A stretch of DNA of 64,000 bases, taken from Seminavis robusta. Taxonomy: Eukaryota > Bacillariophyta > Bacillariophyceae > Naviculales > Naviculaceae. Below, one piece after another: positions 9,778 to 21,205 of this stretch (its first letter is position 1; each line of letters begins with the position of its first letter). Location: assembly GCA_903772945.1 (NCBI GenBank), contig CAICTM010000128.1, positions 46,321 through 110,320 of the forward strand. The letters run 5' to 3'. Made by a program: the position numbers and the translations under genes. Under the pieces are notes generated by a model. It ran no database searches. It worked only from the letters and a program-made list of their open reading frames with translations, and had not been told where the DNA came from.

Positions 9778-12145
9778 ATGGCGGACCTGAGCGCAAATCA
9801 GAACAAAGCGTTGGCCATTATCCCCAAATTCTCGGGTCCCTTTTCCATCTTTGGTAGCTCTTGGATCTTATACGAGATTCTTCGCGATCGGACCAAATGG
9901 CGTCGACCGTACCATCGGTCGCTCTTTAGCATGTGCGTCTTTGACGTCTTTGCGTCCTTTGCCGATTTTCTCTCGACATGGCCCATGCCCGTGGAGGAGA
10001 GCCGTCGATGGGGTGCCAGTGGCAACGTGTTCTGCGCAAGGCTTTGTGCATCAGACCAACGTTGCGTCGCCCATTTTCAATTTCATGTTGTCCCTCTACT
10101 TTTTACTCAAAGTCAGATATGGGTATACCGATGACCGTGTCGCCAAGTTTGCCGAACCCGTCATGCATTTGTCCACCATGATGTTTGGCATTTGAACGGC
10201 TGCCATTTGTTTGGGAATCAACATGTACGCCGATTCCTCGCTCTGGTGTTGGATCAATGCGACTCCCGTGGGGTGCAAACAGACGTTTCTCTATGGATAT
10301 TCCACCTGTGATCGATGAGATAATGCCGAAATCTTTCGATGGGCATTTTAATTTGCACCCCTTTGGGCGGCTGCCATTGGATCCATGATTACCATGGCCA
10401 TGCTTTATCATTACGTACACAAGACGGAACTACAGGCTGCCCAGTGGGATTTTGAATTGGCACATGCCAAGAAAATGGTAGAACAGTCCTTACGGGCAGA
10501 TGGTACAACACCCAACAACCAGCAAGAGTTATTGGACCAAATTGACAGTTATCATGACAGCAGTCGACAACATAGTAATGCATCCGTCGGGAGCTGGACC
10601 AGCTCTCGTTTTGTCAACATTATATCGTCTTCCAATCTATCCGTCTCCAGTATCAGCAGCATCTGGAAACGTAGCCGGAAACAGCGAAAAAAGAAAAAGG
10701 AGTTTCGAAAGTCCAAGATTGTGGCACGACAAGCCTATCGATACGTTGGTGTCTTTATGTGACTTGGATTGCGGGAACCATCAATCGATTGTTGCAACTC
10801 ATCAATGGACACAGCTTCTTTCCAATCATGGCATTGCATGCCGTATTTACTCCAATGCAGCTGCAATGCAGCTGCAGTGCAGTGCAGTGCAGTGCAGTGC
10901 AGTGCAGTGCAGTGCAGTGCAGTGCAGTGCAGTGCAGTGCAGTGCAGTGCAGTGCAGTGCAGTGCAGTGCAGTGCAGTGCAGTGCAGTGCAGTGCAGTGC
11001 AGTGCAGTGCAGTGCAGTGCAGTGCAGTGCAGTGCAGTGCAGTGCAGTGCAGTGCAGTGCAGTGCAGTGCAGTGCAGTGCAGTGCAGTGCAGTGCAGTGC
11101 AGTGCAGTGCAGTGCACACTGCACTGCACTGCAGTGCAAACAGACGGAAAGGATCCAAGTTCCGTCCAGAACAAGTATCCATGGGATGAACAAGGTCCCC
11201 GGGGCTCACCAACCATGCTCCTTGTTTTCGTCCTTATAATGACGGCACTGCAGGGGTTCTTCAATTTCATGGTGCGGACACTTCTGTCAGCGTTGCCAAG
11301 AACTTCGTCATCTATCATCTTTCTGAGGATTCGATTCTTACCCCTCGTTTGCTCGTGTCCTTCTCGCTGGGATCTGTCTGGTGTGTGGCATGCATCAGGT
11401 ATACATGTACCCAAAGTTCCAAGAGAGACGACTGCAGCGCAAAAAGATGCTGCAAGCCAAAAACAATGCCGAAAGTCGCACCTCCACGGCATCCATCTTG
11501 TCCGCATTGAAGGGAGTCTCCACATTCGGGTTTCACTCCAGACGACAACTTTCGTCCAGCGGAATATCCAACAGCAGTGCCATTGAGAAACATCGAAGGT
11601 CGACGTTGGCATCCGTCAATGGCGTGAAAATGGGAGAATCAAAAAACGACAACAGTGATCACAAACGAATGGTCACAACATCGCAAACAACAAAGTCCAC
11701 TAGTCCGTGTTTGAATGAAAGTACGACAACTCGCAAGAGCTCGGATCAGTTTCTACTGCGAGTATCGTCGTTGGAACCGGCTGCCATTGCCGAAGAGGAA
11801 GGAGAAATGGGAGGGGAAGCCGGAACGATGCCTCGAGTTTCGGCTCATAGTAGTGGAAACGATATTGACATGGGGCAAGACGGGAGTGCCTTGGGGTCTT
11901 TGGTTTTCAACAACGACAATAACAATCGTAATCGCCACCCGGTTGTGGAAGTGCAGGTGGACCATCCACCGCGCGTGATTGGCTCGACAAGTAGAGTGTT
12001 TGGTGGGATCTCCGACGATGAAGACATCTCGGACGACGAAGACGGAGACGTCGTCCGTGACCTGCCTAGAAGAGCCACCGAGGATGATGACGACGACGAC
12101 GATGATGACTTGTTCCTGCAAGTTTCCAAGGAATTCTTGTTTTAG
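9778..12145 (+). pseudogene. Decayed seven-helix receptor (GPCR-like) gene
   Basis: The frame from ATG 9778 gives a first helix region (PFSIFGSSWILYEILRD) and an FDVFASFADFLSTWP segment, as in diatom GPCR-like proteins related to the cAMP-receptor/rhodopsin-like fold. The frame then shifts at about 10028. The continuation carries FNFMLSLYFLLKVRYGY, INMYADSSLWCWI and later FAPLWAAAIGSM, but has in-frame stops at 10193 (TGA), 10316 (TGA) and 10349 (TAA). A second shift occurs at about 10760. A helix VTWIAGTINRLLQ and the TM7-like LQGFFNFMV at about 11240 are separated by a 243-nt pentanucleotide array. A third shift leads to a cytosolic tail (11381-12145) rich in Ser, Arg, then Asp. Three nonsense codons, several frameshifts and a satellite insertion argue for a pseudogene. 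Spliced rescue was considered, but no GT-AG introns remove the stops. Confidence 0.75.
10874..11116. repeat. (AGTGC)n pentanucleotide array, about 48 copies
   Basis: A perfect 5-bp repeat of 243 nt, so every frame is open and encodes a five-residue cycle (QCSAV or LHCTA). It is followed directly by the inverted version (GCACT units at about 11117-11132), which makes the end self-complementary. It lies inside the GPCR pseudogene, between the LHAVFTPMQ segment and the LQGFFNFMV helix. Confidence 0.95.
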
Positions 12146-13311
12146 AAGACTACCGACTGGCTAGCTAGACGGCTACATATTGTACATACGGAAGGAGTGA
12201 CAAGACAAGGTCTCTTCTTTTGACGAAGCACCGGGGATATGGTCGCCAAGGCAGCAAATGCTTTTGGCCAAATACAAACGCATGAATCAACTGGGTCCAT
12301 TTTGACTTGCGGACCCTAACTTTCATAATTCACAATGCACTTTTGTATAGTAGCAGCATTGTAACAAATATCTGCTATTAGCTTGTTTGCGTAGAGTTCC
12401 GTGGCCGACGCTTTTGGTACCAGGTATGCATAATTCACTCAATGAAGTTCCTCTCGCTGTTAGGTGACGCGGCGGTCCAGATCCAATCCCAGGGCCAACT
12501 GCCGGATCAACCCTTGGATGTACATCGTACTCCAGAGCGGACTACCCCTTGTCCATCTCCAGGCCCCAAAGCTGGATCCAAACCAGGCACACTCCCGGCT
12601 GCACTTCCAGGCCAACTCTAGGGCTTGTCCCTGGACCCACAACTGGCCCCTACCAAGGCCCCTCCTGGACACTCCAGGCCCCATACCTGGACCCAAACCA
12701 GGCCCGGACCCACCCCTCTAGCCCCACCAACAAGCCCCACTTCTACCTTGAGGACCCTCTCCATCTCCGGAACTCTAATAGAGCCCATGTCCCAGCCCTA
12801 GACCATCTCTTGGCCCAGCTCTCAGACCAACTCCAGTCCTAGCTTGGGCCTACCTTCAGCAGGTCCCACAGAAGGACCTAACAGGTTGTTCCTGTATCCG
12901 CCAAAGTATCTGCTAATTTGCCTGAGTAGAACTATTGTGGACAAGCTACGTTTTCTGCGGCAAGGGGGGGGGGTGGGGTGACAGATTGTGCTTTTGAAAA
13001 ACTGATATCATGGCAACAAACAGGCATTCCTGCTCTCTTTAGCTGAAGGCATGCACCACCCAAGAGCCTTCAGCAATGAAAGGTTCTTGCTTGTGTCAAC
13101 ATCGACCAGCAAGCCAGAACGTGTGCGTTTCGAAAATGTGGTGGCGACGTGGCGACTGGATTTGGTTCACTGGAGATTGTCCGCCATTGAGAACCACGGA
13201 TATAACGTAACCATCAACATTTCTGTTCCTTTCTGTTCTTTGCACCTTGCAGGAACAGCTCTGACTTCTATTGACTATCACATGACAGTACGGTACTCTT
13301 AAACACCGTAC
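12146..13311. other. Intergenic with Pro/Gly-coding degenerate repeat
   Basis: No intact gene. About 12470-12845 is a degenerate CCAGGCCC-rich repeat whose plus frames read as Pro-rich peptide (PGPIPGPKPGPDPP). It could be a remnant of a Pro-rich linker or simple-sequence DNA. A short G run lies at about 12964. Confidence 0.4.
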
Positions 13312-13569
13312 GAAAGGGCCCGAAATCAGGATTTTAAGAATCCAATTAATTGATCAATTCCAATCCAAAATATAAAATCGAAACCTAAATATAAAACCGA
13401 AACCTAAATATAAAACCGAAACCAAATTACTATGGTAAATAACTAGTAAAATCAAACCTAAACCAAAATATCAAACCGAAACCTAAATATAAAATCGAAA
13501 CCTTAAATATAAAATCGAAACCCAAATATAGAGCAGAATTACATGTAAATCCTGATTTCGGGCCCTTTC
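13312..13569. mobile_element. MITE-like element with 23-bp terminal inverted repeats
   Basis: Positions 13312-13334 and 13547-13569 are perfect inverted repeats beginning GAAAGGGCCCGAAATCAGG. The 258-bp unit is flanked by TAC on both sides (13309-13311 and 13570-13572), a possible 3-bp target duplication. The interior is AT-rich and made of repeated AAACC-TAAATATAAAA-CCG units of about 18-20 bp. No coding capacity, so if mobile it would depend on a transposase elsewhere. Confidence 0.7.
13380..13535. repeat. Tandem repeat inside the MITE-like element
   Basis: About six imperfect copies of an AT-rich unit containing TATAAAACCGAAACC or TATAAAATCGAAACC, partly interrupted near 13425-13450. Confidence 0.8.
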
Positions 13570-13933
13570 TACCGGTACCGGTATGGTACCAGTACTGATA
13601 TAACCCAGTACCAGGTAGCGACCCAGTACCGGTGGCTGCCGTACTTTGAAAGATACTCCGAAAAACACCCCCTCAAAACTCACATTGTGCCACGCTGTCC
13701 AAGGTTTGGTAGGAATTATCAGTAATTCCGAAAGCGACTTGAGCACCTGTATCATTTTCAGGCAAGGTGAGCTCAGCAACAATACCTGCTCAACCCAGCC
13801 AACAAAGGCACATCCAACTTGGCTTCCCAGATACCAAAGAGGCAAGCCGCCAAAGAGGAAGAGCCAAGAGGCGGGGACAGAGATCGCCATCAGGAAGCTA
13901 GCTAGAAACGCGAGATAAAGAGGCCACCATAGC

Positions 13934-16900
13934 ATGACATCCCCCGAAGAAAGCAGCGCTCCCGTTGCCCACAAGAAACCTACACCCGAGATGAACAAGC
14001 GCATGGGCATGGTGTTGAAGACCGAAGGGAACGGTGTCTGTGCCGATTGCCCTGCCAAGCGTCCCCTGTGGGTATCCTTTCTTGCAGGCAACATGGACAA
14101 ATCCCGGAAATTGGCCGTTTTGTGTTGCCCCAAGTGTGCCCAGTACCACCACTTTGAGCTTGGGAAGAAACGCACTCTGATCAAATACCTCAAGATGGCT
14201 CATGAATGTAAGTAAGTTCGCAGGTATGCTCCGTCTTGGCAGGGGTAGCATGGCGGCTTGGGGGTAGCATTTGGGATAGCCAAGCCTGGGTTAAGCTTTG
14301 TTCTGAATTGGGTATCTGACACTACTTTTCCTGCTACCTTTCGCTGCCGTATCCACGCAGTCAACCTGGCCGATATCGGGATTTTAGAACAGAGTGGAAA
14401 TACCTATGTGAATGAAGTCTTTGAAGCAAAACTCACCAAGGAAGATTTTGACAAGCTTCTGGTGTTGGATAACGACGAGAAAGAAGCTGAGAGACGATCC
14501 AAATTCATTAAAGACAAATACAAAAAGAACAAATACCAAGATGAGGTGGTATACTACCAACGAATGCTCGAGCTGACAAAACAAGTAGAGCCACCAAAAG
14601 AAGGAGAGAAAAAGGAGCAAGACGAAAAAGACGACAACGAAGGAAGAAAGGAACAAAAAGACGACAACAAAGGGAGAAAGGAACAAAAAGACGACAACAA
14701 AGGGAGAAAGGAACAAAAAGACGACAACGAGCGAAAACCACGGGACGATCACCACAGGAAATCTCGCGACGATAAGGACCAGGAAGACAGGTCTCTTCGA
14801 AAGACAACCAGCTACAACAAGTTGGATGATGCTGCAAGAGACCCTGTTGCGCAAGGACGAGATCCCCGACAAAGCCGAAGCAGGAGCATGGACCATACTG
14901 CCCCGACGTTGGCAGCATCACCGCATGATACACAACACGTTATGAAACCAAAAATGCAGCGTTCGCGCACTACAGATGGCCAGGAAGTGAGCTGGTCCCG
15001 AAGTCGTGGTAGTAAGGATCCACCACGAAACTTTCCCGTCAACGAAGCGCGCAGAACCATGAGAGTGAATCGGAGCTTGACTCGATCTCGCTCACCCACA
15101 ACCTCGGCTTCTCCCCATCACAGCCGAAGCCCTCATCGAAAGAGGGAATTACCTCCCCGTACTGGTAGCAAGGACAAGAGCCTGCACATGTCGTCTCCGA
15201 GCCTAAGCTTTGATGCGGAAGATGCAGCGCGCAAAGAACGAAGGCCTGCTATGTCCCGACAAACCAGTCTTCCTAGAGAGAACAGTCTACAACGTGGCGA
15301 CAAGCCTTTCAGTAGTAGGAGACTCGTCAGCGGATCCAAAAAACTGGAGAAACTGCGACAACATTGCATGGGAGGAGAGGATGATGCTCCCGAGAAAACA
15401 GGATCAGTTGATGGCGTCAACAACGGTGACAACAACAAACCACAAGGGGAGAAACCATCCGAGGATCACAAGGAGGAAAATGTCAACCATGGCAGCAGCC
15501 GCAATCTACGTGGAAGGCGGTCCAGACAGAGTAGCCCAAGCTTAAGTCGGACCGGCTCCCCCCGAAAGAGTGTGTCACGAGAAAGTAGCAGGAGGAAGAG
15601 CATGTCACCAGAAATTAGTCAGAGCAATCTTCGCATGTCTAGAGAGAGCAGCCGCAAGAATCTTTCCTTATCACCGGAAAACAGCAAGAGACACCTTTCG
15701 CGAGACAACAGCAGGAAGAATCCTGGATTGTCGCGAGAAAACAGCAGGAAGAACAGTGGGTTGTCGAGAGAGAACAGCAGAAAGCACCTCAGTTTGTCGA
15801 GAGAAAACAGCAAGAGAGTGCTGTCTGGAAGTAGCCATCACAAGAAGAGCTTGTCACGAGAAAACAGCAAAAAGAACTTTAGTTATTCTCGCGAGAATAG
15901 CTCCAAAAAGATTAGCCCTTCGAGACAAAACAGTCTGCAACGAGAAAACAGTATGCGACACTCTGCCCCCGATCGCGGAGACAAAGAGCTTGATGACCTT
16001 CGAGCAGCCCTCGAAGATGGTCTGCAACAACAAGCCGGCAGCCAGAACAAAAGCAGCGTTCCAACCTCCGCATACATCGATAGAGATAGTGACTTTCGGC
16101 ACTCGGCACCGGCTAGAAGCCAACAAGAGCAAGGAATCGAAGCTTTGAGGAAAGATTTCAACGCAAATATCAGTACCCCGGCCGACAACGACCACGTGGC
16201 GACGCACACACGGACGTTTCATAACCCTGCTGCTCTCAAGTACCAAGGCGATGACGACATTTTGATGGACGACTCGAGCAGAGGTCCCAATGACAATTCG
16301 CGACTTACCCAACAGGACACAGCGGAGGCGCTCGCTGTTTCCGGGAACAAGAAGACCTCACCGCGAAGTCCTCGTCGCAACAGACCAAAAACGAGTTTGC
16401 ATGATTCTGCTCCGATGCTGGCCCTTGGCACGGTAGCAGAAGATGCTGATGCCAAGAGAGGCGAGGAGAAAGACATCTCCAAAAACTCACGTCGTAGCAG
16501 GAAGAAGAACTTCCACGAGTCGGCTCCTGTTCTGGATATGTCGGATGCATCGACGGAGCCGTCAAAGAGTCTTGATGCTTGGCTCAAGCCATCATCAGAG
16601 ACGAAGGCTCCCCGACCAAGAAACCCTTCCATGTTGCCTATCCACGCTACACCTGCCGGTACGACACAGAGCCCTCGATCGAAGAAAAAGAGCGCTGGGT
16701 CATTGCTGCCATCGAATAGTCCGCGCTCGAAGAAGAAATCGCTTGACTTCTTGAAGAGCCCCGTTCCTTCGAAGGGTCCCCGCCCTACCGGTTCGCTACA
16801 GCGAGCCTTGTCTCAGGACAGCCTTATGGTAGACGACATCGTCAGCAAAGACAAGAAAAAGAACGAGGGATATCGCTGTTTGTCTAGTCTTTTGAATATG

Positions 16901-17146
16901 GATAGCGCGGACCTTACCAAAGAACTGGCTACTTCCATCCCTCCAAAGGGTTACCGCCCTACACTTCGGCGAGCCCTCTCACAGGACAGCGTTTTGCTAG
17001 ATGAGAGCGTCAACAGCGGCAAGAAAATGAATGAGAGGACTCACGGGTTGTCAAGTCTTCTGGATGTGGATAGCGCGGACCTTGCCAAAGCACAGACTAA
17101 TTTGACGAAACGAGAATCGGGCAACTTGTTGGTCTCACCAGCTTAG
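13934..17146 (+). CDS. ArfGAP-like zinc-finger protein with long Ser/Arg-rich tail
   Basis: Exons 13934-14207 and 14361-17146 join in frame (GTAAGTAAG donor, CACGCAG acceptor) to about 1019 residues. Residues about 30-140 resemble an ArfGAP domain: CADC, P-L-W-V-S, a second Cys cluster CCPKC, H-F-E-L-G, then after the intron GNTYVNEVFEA and FIKDKY. ArfGAPs stimulate GTP hydrolysis on Arf GTPases in vesicle traffic. Two features are odd: the finger has an insertion between Cys pairs (about 24 residues rather than the usual 16), and the catalytic Arg in the C-x4-R position appears to be His, so activity is doubtful. The tail has three KEQKDDN repeats, about a dozen S-R-E-N-S-R/K units, several HxSAP motifs and a duplicated C-terminal RALSQDS block. 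Basophilic phosphorylation is likely but inferred. Confidence 0.8.
14636..14735 (+). repeat. 33-nt coding tandem repeat (GRKEQKDDN)
   Basis: Three near-identical units encoding G-R-K-E-Q-K-D-D-N-K, in the charged stretch just after the ArfGAP-like domain. Confidence 0.85.
15575..15960 (+). repeat. SRENSRK coding repeats
   Basis: About twelve imperfect copies of a 30-36-nt unit encoding S-R-E-N-S-R/K-K-x-L-S. Each gives one or two R-x-x-S sites, the consensus of basophilic kinases and close to 14-3-3 sites. Confidence 0.8.
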
Positions 17147-17882
17147 TTCGCCGACGAAGAATGGGAATTCACTGAGAGGCTCTTGTATACACTCTGCGAC
17201 GGCAATGGATATCTTCGATTCATCATTCGACGATCTGATCATACTTCTTCAATACACAGCAACGTAGCTCCTTAGGACATCTAGCTAGACCACCGGTCGT
17301 TCTTGAGTAGGAAGTCTATACTCGCGGGTTCTCCACGCCGAGCTGTATGCGCCGCTGACCGGGTGCAAGACATTGCCAAACTAAAACTAGCCTTCTAAGG
17401 ACCTCGATGCTAGCCACACGACTCTGCGAACCTGAAACTAGCAGCTGCTTGGACAACGGCAGCGGATGCGGGGAGTAGTATATCAGATCATCCCCAGATT
17501 CGTATCTCAACTAGATGCAGGATTCATGCCTCTACATCTTGGCGGGTGACGTGTTGTGATCACGAGGCCAATGGCCAATGCATGGAACAGCTTGAAATTG
17601 ATGGGTATCTATCGGTTGACCACTGTTGAAGGCTTGATTGCTTATACCGGTACGGTATGCGTACAGCTGTTGAAGAGCAAACAGATACAATCATTCGCTG
17701 TTGACTACAATGGATATTTTAACTCTTATAAGAACTTAGTATGCAAAACAGCAGGAAGGTGCACACAACTAACGGAGCAACGACTTGTTCGTAGCCGTCG
17801 AGCTGTTTGGTTGTCTGACGCCTCTTCCACCATACCGGTACAGTTCAGGCAAATCAAATCTCTTGTCTGCACCATCCTTTGC
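17147..17882. other. Intergenic between convergent genes
   Basis: No gene recognised. The ArfGAP-like gene (+) and the ALDH gene (-) end towards each other here. Open frames on the plus strand from 17556 on lack motifs and partly mirror the ALDH 3' end. Confidence 0.45.
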
Positions 17883-19829
17883 TTAGGTAGCCTTGGGTTG
17901 CGTCCATCCATCAGGGAGGACACTGTCCATGATGATTTCACGGTGGCACGACCACACCAACTTGATGGCTTCGGGGGTACCAATGCCACAGCCGCGAGGA
18001 TCTCCAGAAGGACCAAACCAATGATTCTGAGGTGCACCCGTGGTACGAGCTCGACGTCCACAGTACGTGGTTCCATTGACTGAATGAGCCAGGACCTTGG
18101 TCTGGAACTTGACATCGTCGGAAACGACAGCCGCAGTCAAGTGATGAGAAATGCGCTCCAAGGCTTCCAAGACACCATCCAAGCTGTCGTCGTTGAACTC
18201 GGAGACAACTTGGAATGGTCCAAAGACTTCCGTGGTGCAATGCTCAAAGTGTTCCTTCTTGAGCATCTCCGCCAGAGGGACAAAGACTGCCGTGGGCTCC
18301 ACCGCACCATAACGATCGGGAATGTTGTGGTTGGCCAACTCTTTGCCTCCAAACAAAAGCTTGGCTCCAGGGATCTCCAACAAGCGCTTGGTATGGTCCA
18401 AGATGCGCTGAGTTGTCACAGTCAAGACTGGACCGACAGTCAAATCGTCCAACTTGCGAGTCGCTGCGTTTGCCTTCATCTTGTCGAGCAAACCGGTCGA
18501 CCTCCAATTTTCATGCATAAACATGATGGACTGGGCCGAGCACTTTTGTCCGATGGTGGCATAGGCATCCTGATCGCACTGATAGGCCACAAAGTCGACA
18601 TCGGACACATCAGGACCCAGAATTTTCCAGTCAAAGCCAGCATCCTCCAACATGATCTTTCCATGAGTTTCACGGGCCAAGTGTTCCGCCACCTTGGAGG
18701 ATCCAGTGAATTGGGTCATGCGAACGGGGGTGTCAATGATAATGTGCTGGGCGACGGGACCACGGGCACACAAAAAGTCGACATCCTTCATGTCCATGCC
18801 ACAGTGGTGAAGGAGGCGCAGGTACTGCTCCATGACAATGGCACAGAGTTCAGCAGGCTTCAAGACGGGCTTGTTTCCCATAAAGAGAGAGCCCATGAGC
18901 TGCAAGACGGGGATCTCGAGAGGAAAATTGAAGGGGCAAATAATAGCCACAGGTCCATAAGGCCAACGGTATCCGTGGCTCATTTGGCCGTAGTGGTCAC
19001 CTGGGACACCAAAAGACTGAGCCAAGCGACGGACATTGTCTCCTCCAAAATTGTTCAAAAAGGCAGCAGTGACCTTGACCTGCAAAAGTTGGTAGTTGGA
19101 AAGAAAAGCGGAGTTTATTGGAAACCAAGAAGAAATGGTGAGTTGGAACAAATCGGAAAGGAAGCCACTTCAAGTCGAGGAAAAAAATATTACCTCTCCC
19201 ATGGCCTGAGCGTGGCTCTTGGGGACACACTTCATGATGCACTGAGTGAAAAACTCAGCCACCTCGGGGGTAGAGAGGGCCGCTCCAGCCTGAAAAAAAG
19301 AAAAAGATTGAGTTGAGCTTGAGTTTGAGTACAATGCAACACACACATCCAAGGACAAGATAATTTTTCTATACCGTACCTTGCGAGTAATTTCTCCATA
19401 CTCGACATAGCGATGGTTGTTCTTCAAGGGATTGTGAACTCCTGTCTTGGGGACAGCTCTCAAGCTGTCGTAAAAGGGCTGCAACTCGTTTTCGTGAGTA
19501 TCGGGAATGGTAAAGACATCGGGCTTGCTCTTGTCCATGGGATTGGGGATACTCATGCGACTGGCAGCCGTTGCCCAGTGTCCATTGACAATGTTGCTCA
19601 CGGCATAGGGCTGTTCGGTTTCGCCCAACTTGGACGGGTCGACCGTGGCCCAGGCTGCCACGGCAGAGGGAACACCAGCTTGTTCGGCCGCTTCAATGCG
19701 GCTGTTGGCCGAGTCGGAACCAGGAACATGAACCTTGCTTTTCCACCAATCGGGGTTGTCAATGTCGTCAACCATCATGATCTGATGATCATCGGTTTTG
19801 GAAACTCCAGCTTTGATATTGGGAGGCAT
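17883..19829 (-). CDS. Delta-1-pyrroline-5-carboxylate dehydrogenase (ALDH12 family)
   Basis: Three exons, 19829-19380, 19289-19194 and 19079-17883, all phase 0 with GT-AG introns of 90 and 114 nt, give 580 residues. The C-terminal block ARTTGAPQNHWFGPSGDPRG followed by GIGTPEAIKLVWSCHREII is diagnostic for the plant/protist ALDH12 group, which oxidises glutamate semialdehyde (from pyrroline-5-carboxylate) to glutamate using NAD in proline breakdown. The active-site Cys is in IGQKCSAQS (about residue 362) and the general-base Glu in MLEDAG (about 327). The NAD-binding core includes PFNFPLEIP, KPAE and FTGSSKVAEHL. Plant homologues are mitochondrial. The N-terminus here (MPPNIKAGVSKTDDHQ) is not a strong presequence, so location is open. 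Length and motif order are normal and the gene looks intact. Confidence 0.93.
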
Positions 19830-21205
19830 TTTGAAGGAGAAAACGCAAAAACGAAATGAACAGAGGAGAGCAAAAACCTACGGTACTACGTGTAGTACTG
19901 AAGCGAGTTTTTTGTTGGTGTTGGTTCTACAGCAGTGGCAGAAGGGAAACTAGTCAACTTTATTTTTGTAAAGGACTGATTTTGTGGCTAAAGAAAGAGA
20001 GAGAATGCAAATTATTGCAAACCAAGCAATGCCGAGCTCAACCAAGGAAAGATACCGGAACTGCAGCTACAAAGGATCCTTGACACCCCCAACTCATGAC
20101 ATCCTCTTGACACTCTGTGCGAACCTTGATAGCTCCCTGAGGGGTCGCAAGCCCCAATTGCAATGACTCGACTCGACTCGACTCCATTGAACTGACAATC
20201 CATTTGAAAGTACAAGATTCATTTTTAGGGAGAAGGCTGCTAAGCCAACGGAAGCCCACCAGTCTACCGGTGCCGCCCAAAAATTGCGACTTTGCCCTTG
20301 TTGATGACACCAATCTTGTATTACAGTACTTCCTCTCGATGGACTGCTTGCAACCGCACCCAAGCGTTGTGTTATCTCACATCCAGCTCCTGAAGTGAGT
20401 TGACACTCGGTGTCAGGATCTTGTGGCGAAAATTCAGCACAGTCAAAGATGACACTGCTGTGCCCACCGGTACCAAAACGTGTCTTCTCGGAAGCCTTTT
20501 TGGGTGACGTCAACAATCCGCGACCAAAGTTGAAGTGCCCTGCCTGTCCAGCTGGCATCTCTGGCTCTGTCCAGTCATGGTACCTGGCAGATCGCATTGC
20601 GGGGCTTGCACTGGTACCGTACGGTCCATGCCTCCGGAATGCAACAGCCTTTGAAGATGGAGCAGCGCTATGCATTAAACTATGCAAACTTTTCAATACT
20701 GTCAACAGCAAAGGTTGTGTCCTTGTCTCTGGGCTTGCGTTTTGGTGTTTGGTCATTACTGCAGAAAGGGATATATCTGATCATTCATTGAACAGGCGAT
20801 TGACGGTGTAGTTGATCTTGGTATTGGCATAGTCCTCCCAGTACATTTCCTCCAACCACGAGCCCAATCTCAGGAGTGTACAAATCCAGCATCTTAATTG
20901 TTCCGGGCATTTGTTGCGTGCGCCACAGCCTTCAATGGACTCGTCTCACAAGAGATGAGGCTCATGATGGACTCTCTAAAGATAATGTTTCTTTCAGAGA
21001 TAGATGCCAGTTGCCCTGCTAAAGCCGTACCGTAGCTGAGCGTGTGGCTGGAGGGCAGTAAAAGCTTACGCGTCTCTCGATCTTCCACCAAAGATCTTGC
21101 TGTGGCTTTTAGCGTGGGTATGGAACTCCTAATGTATTTTCTATTTTTGACTTACAGACTCAAGAAACTCTCTAGAAGGATGCGACTAGCTACTAGCCAT
21201 AATAG
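19830..21205. other. Intergenic, no gene recognised
   Basis: Open frames on both strands (the longest about 220 codons on the minus strand, 20094-20756) show no motif, compositional bias or splice partners. A short CGACT pentamer run lies at about 20166-20182. Confidence 0.4.

Noticed and set aside
10735-11612. Several long frames with QCSAV or LHCTA repeats
   Set aside because: They are translations of the AGTGC array in every frame on both strands and carry no information beyond the repeat.
14071-14086. GTATCCTTTCTTGCAG inside exon 1 of the ArfGAP-like gene, looks like a complete intron
   Set aside because: Only 16 nt, far below a workable intron length. Left as coding.
20094-20756. 220-codon minus-strand frame
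   Set aside because: No recognisable domain or hydrophobic pattern, and the region has many competing frames of similar length.
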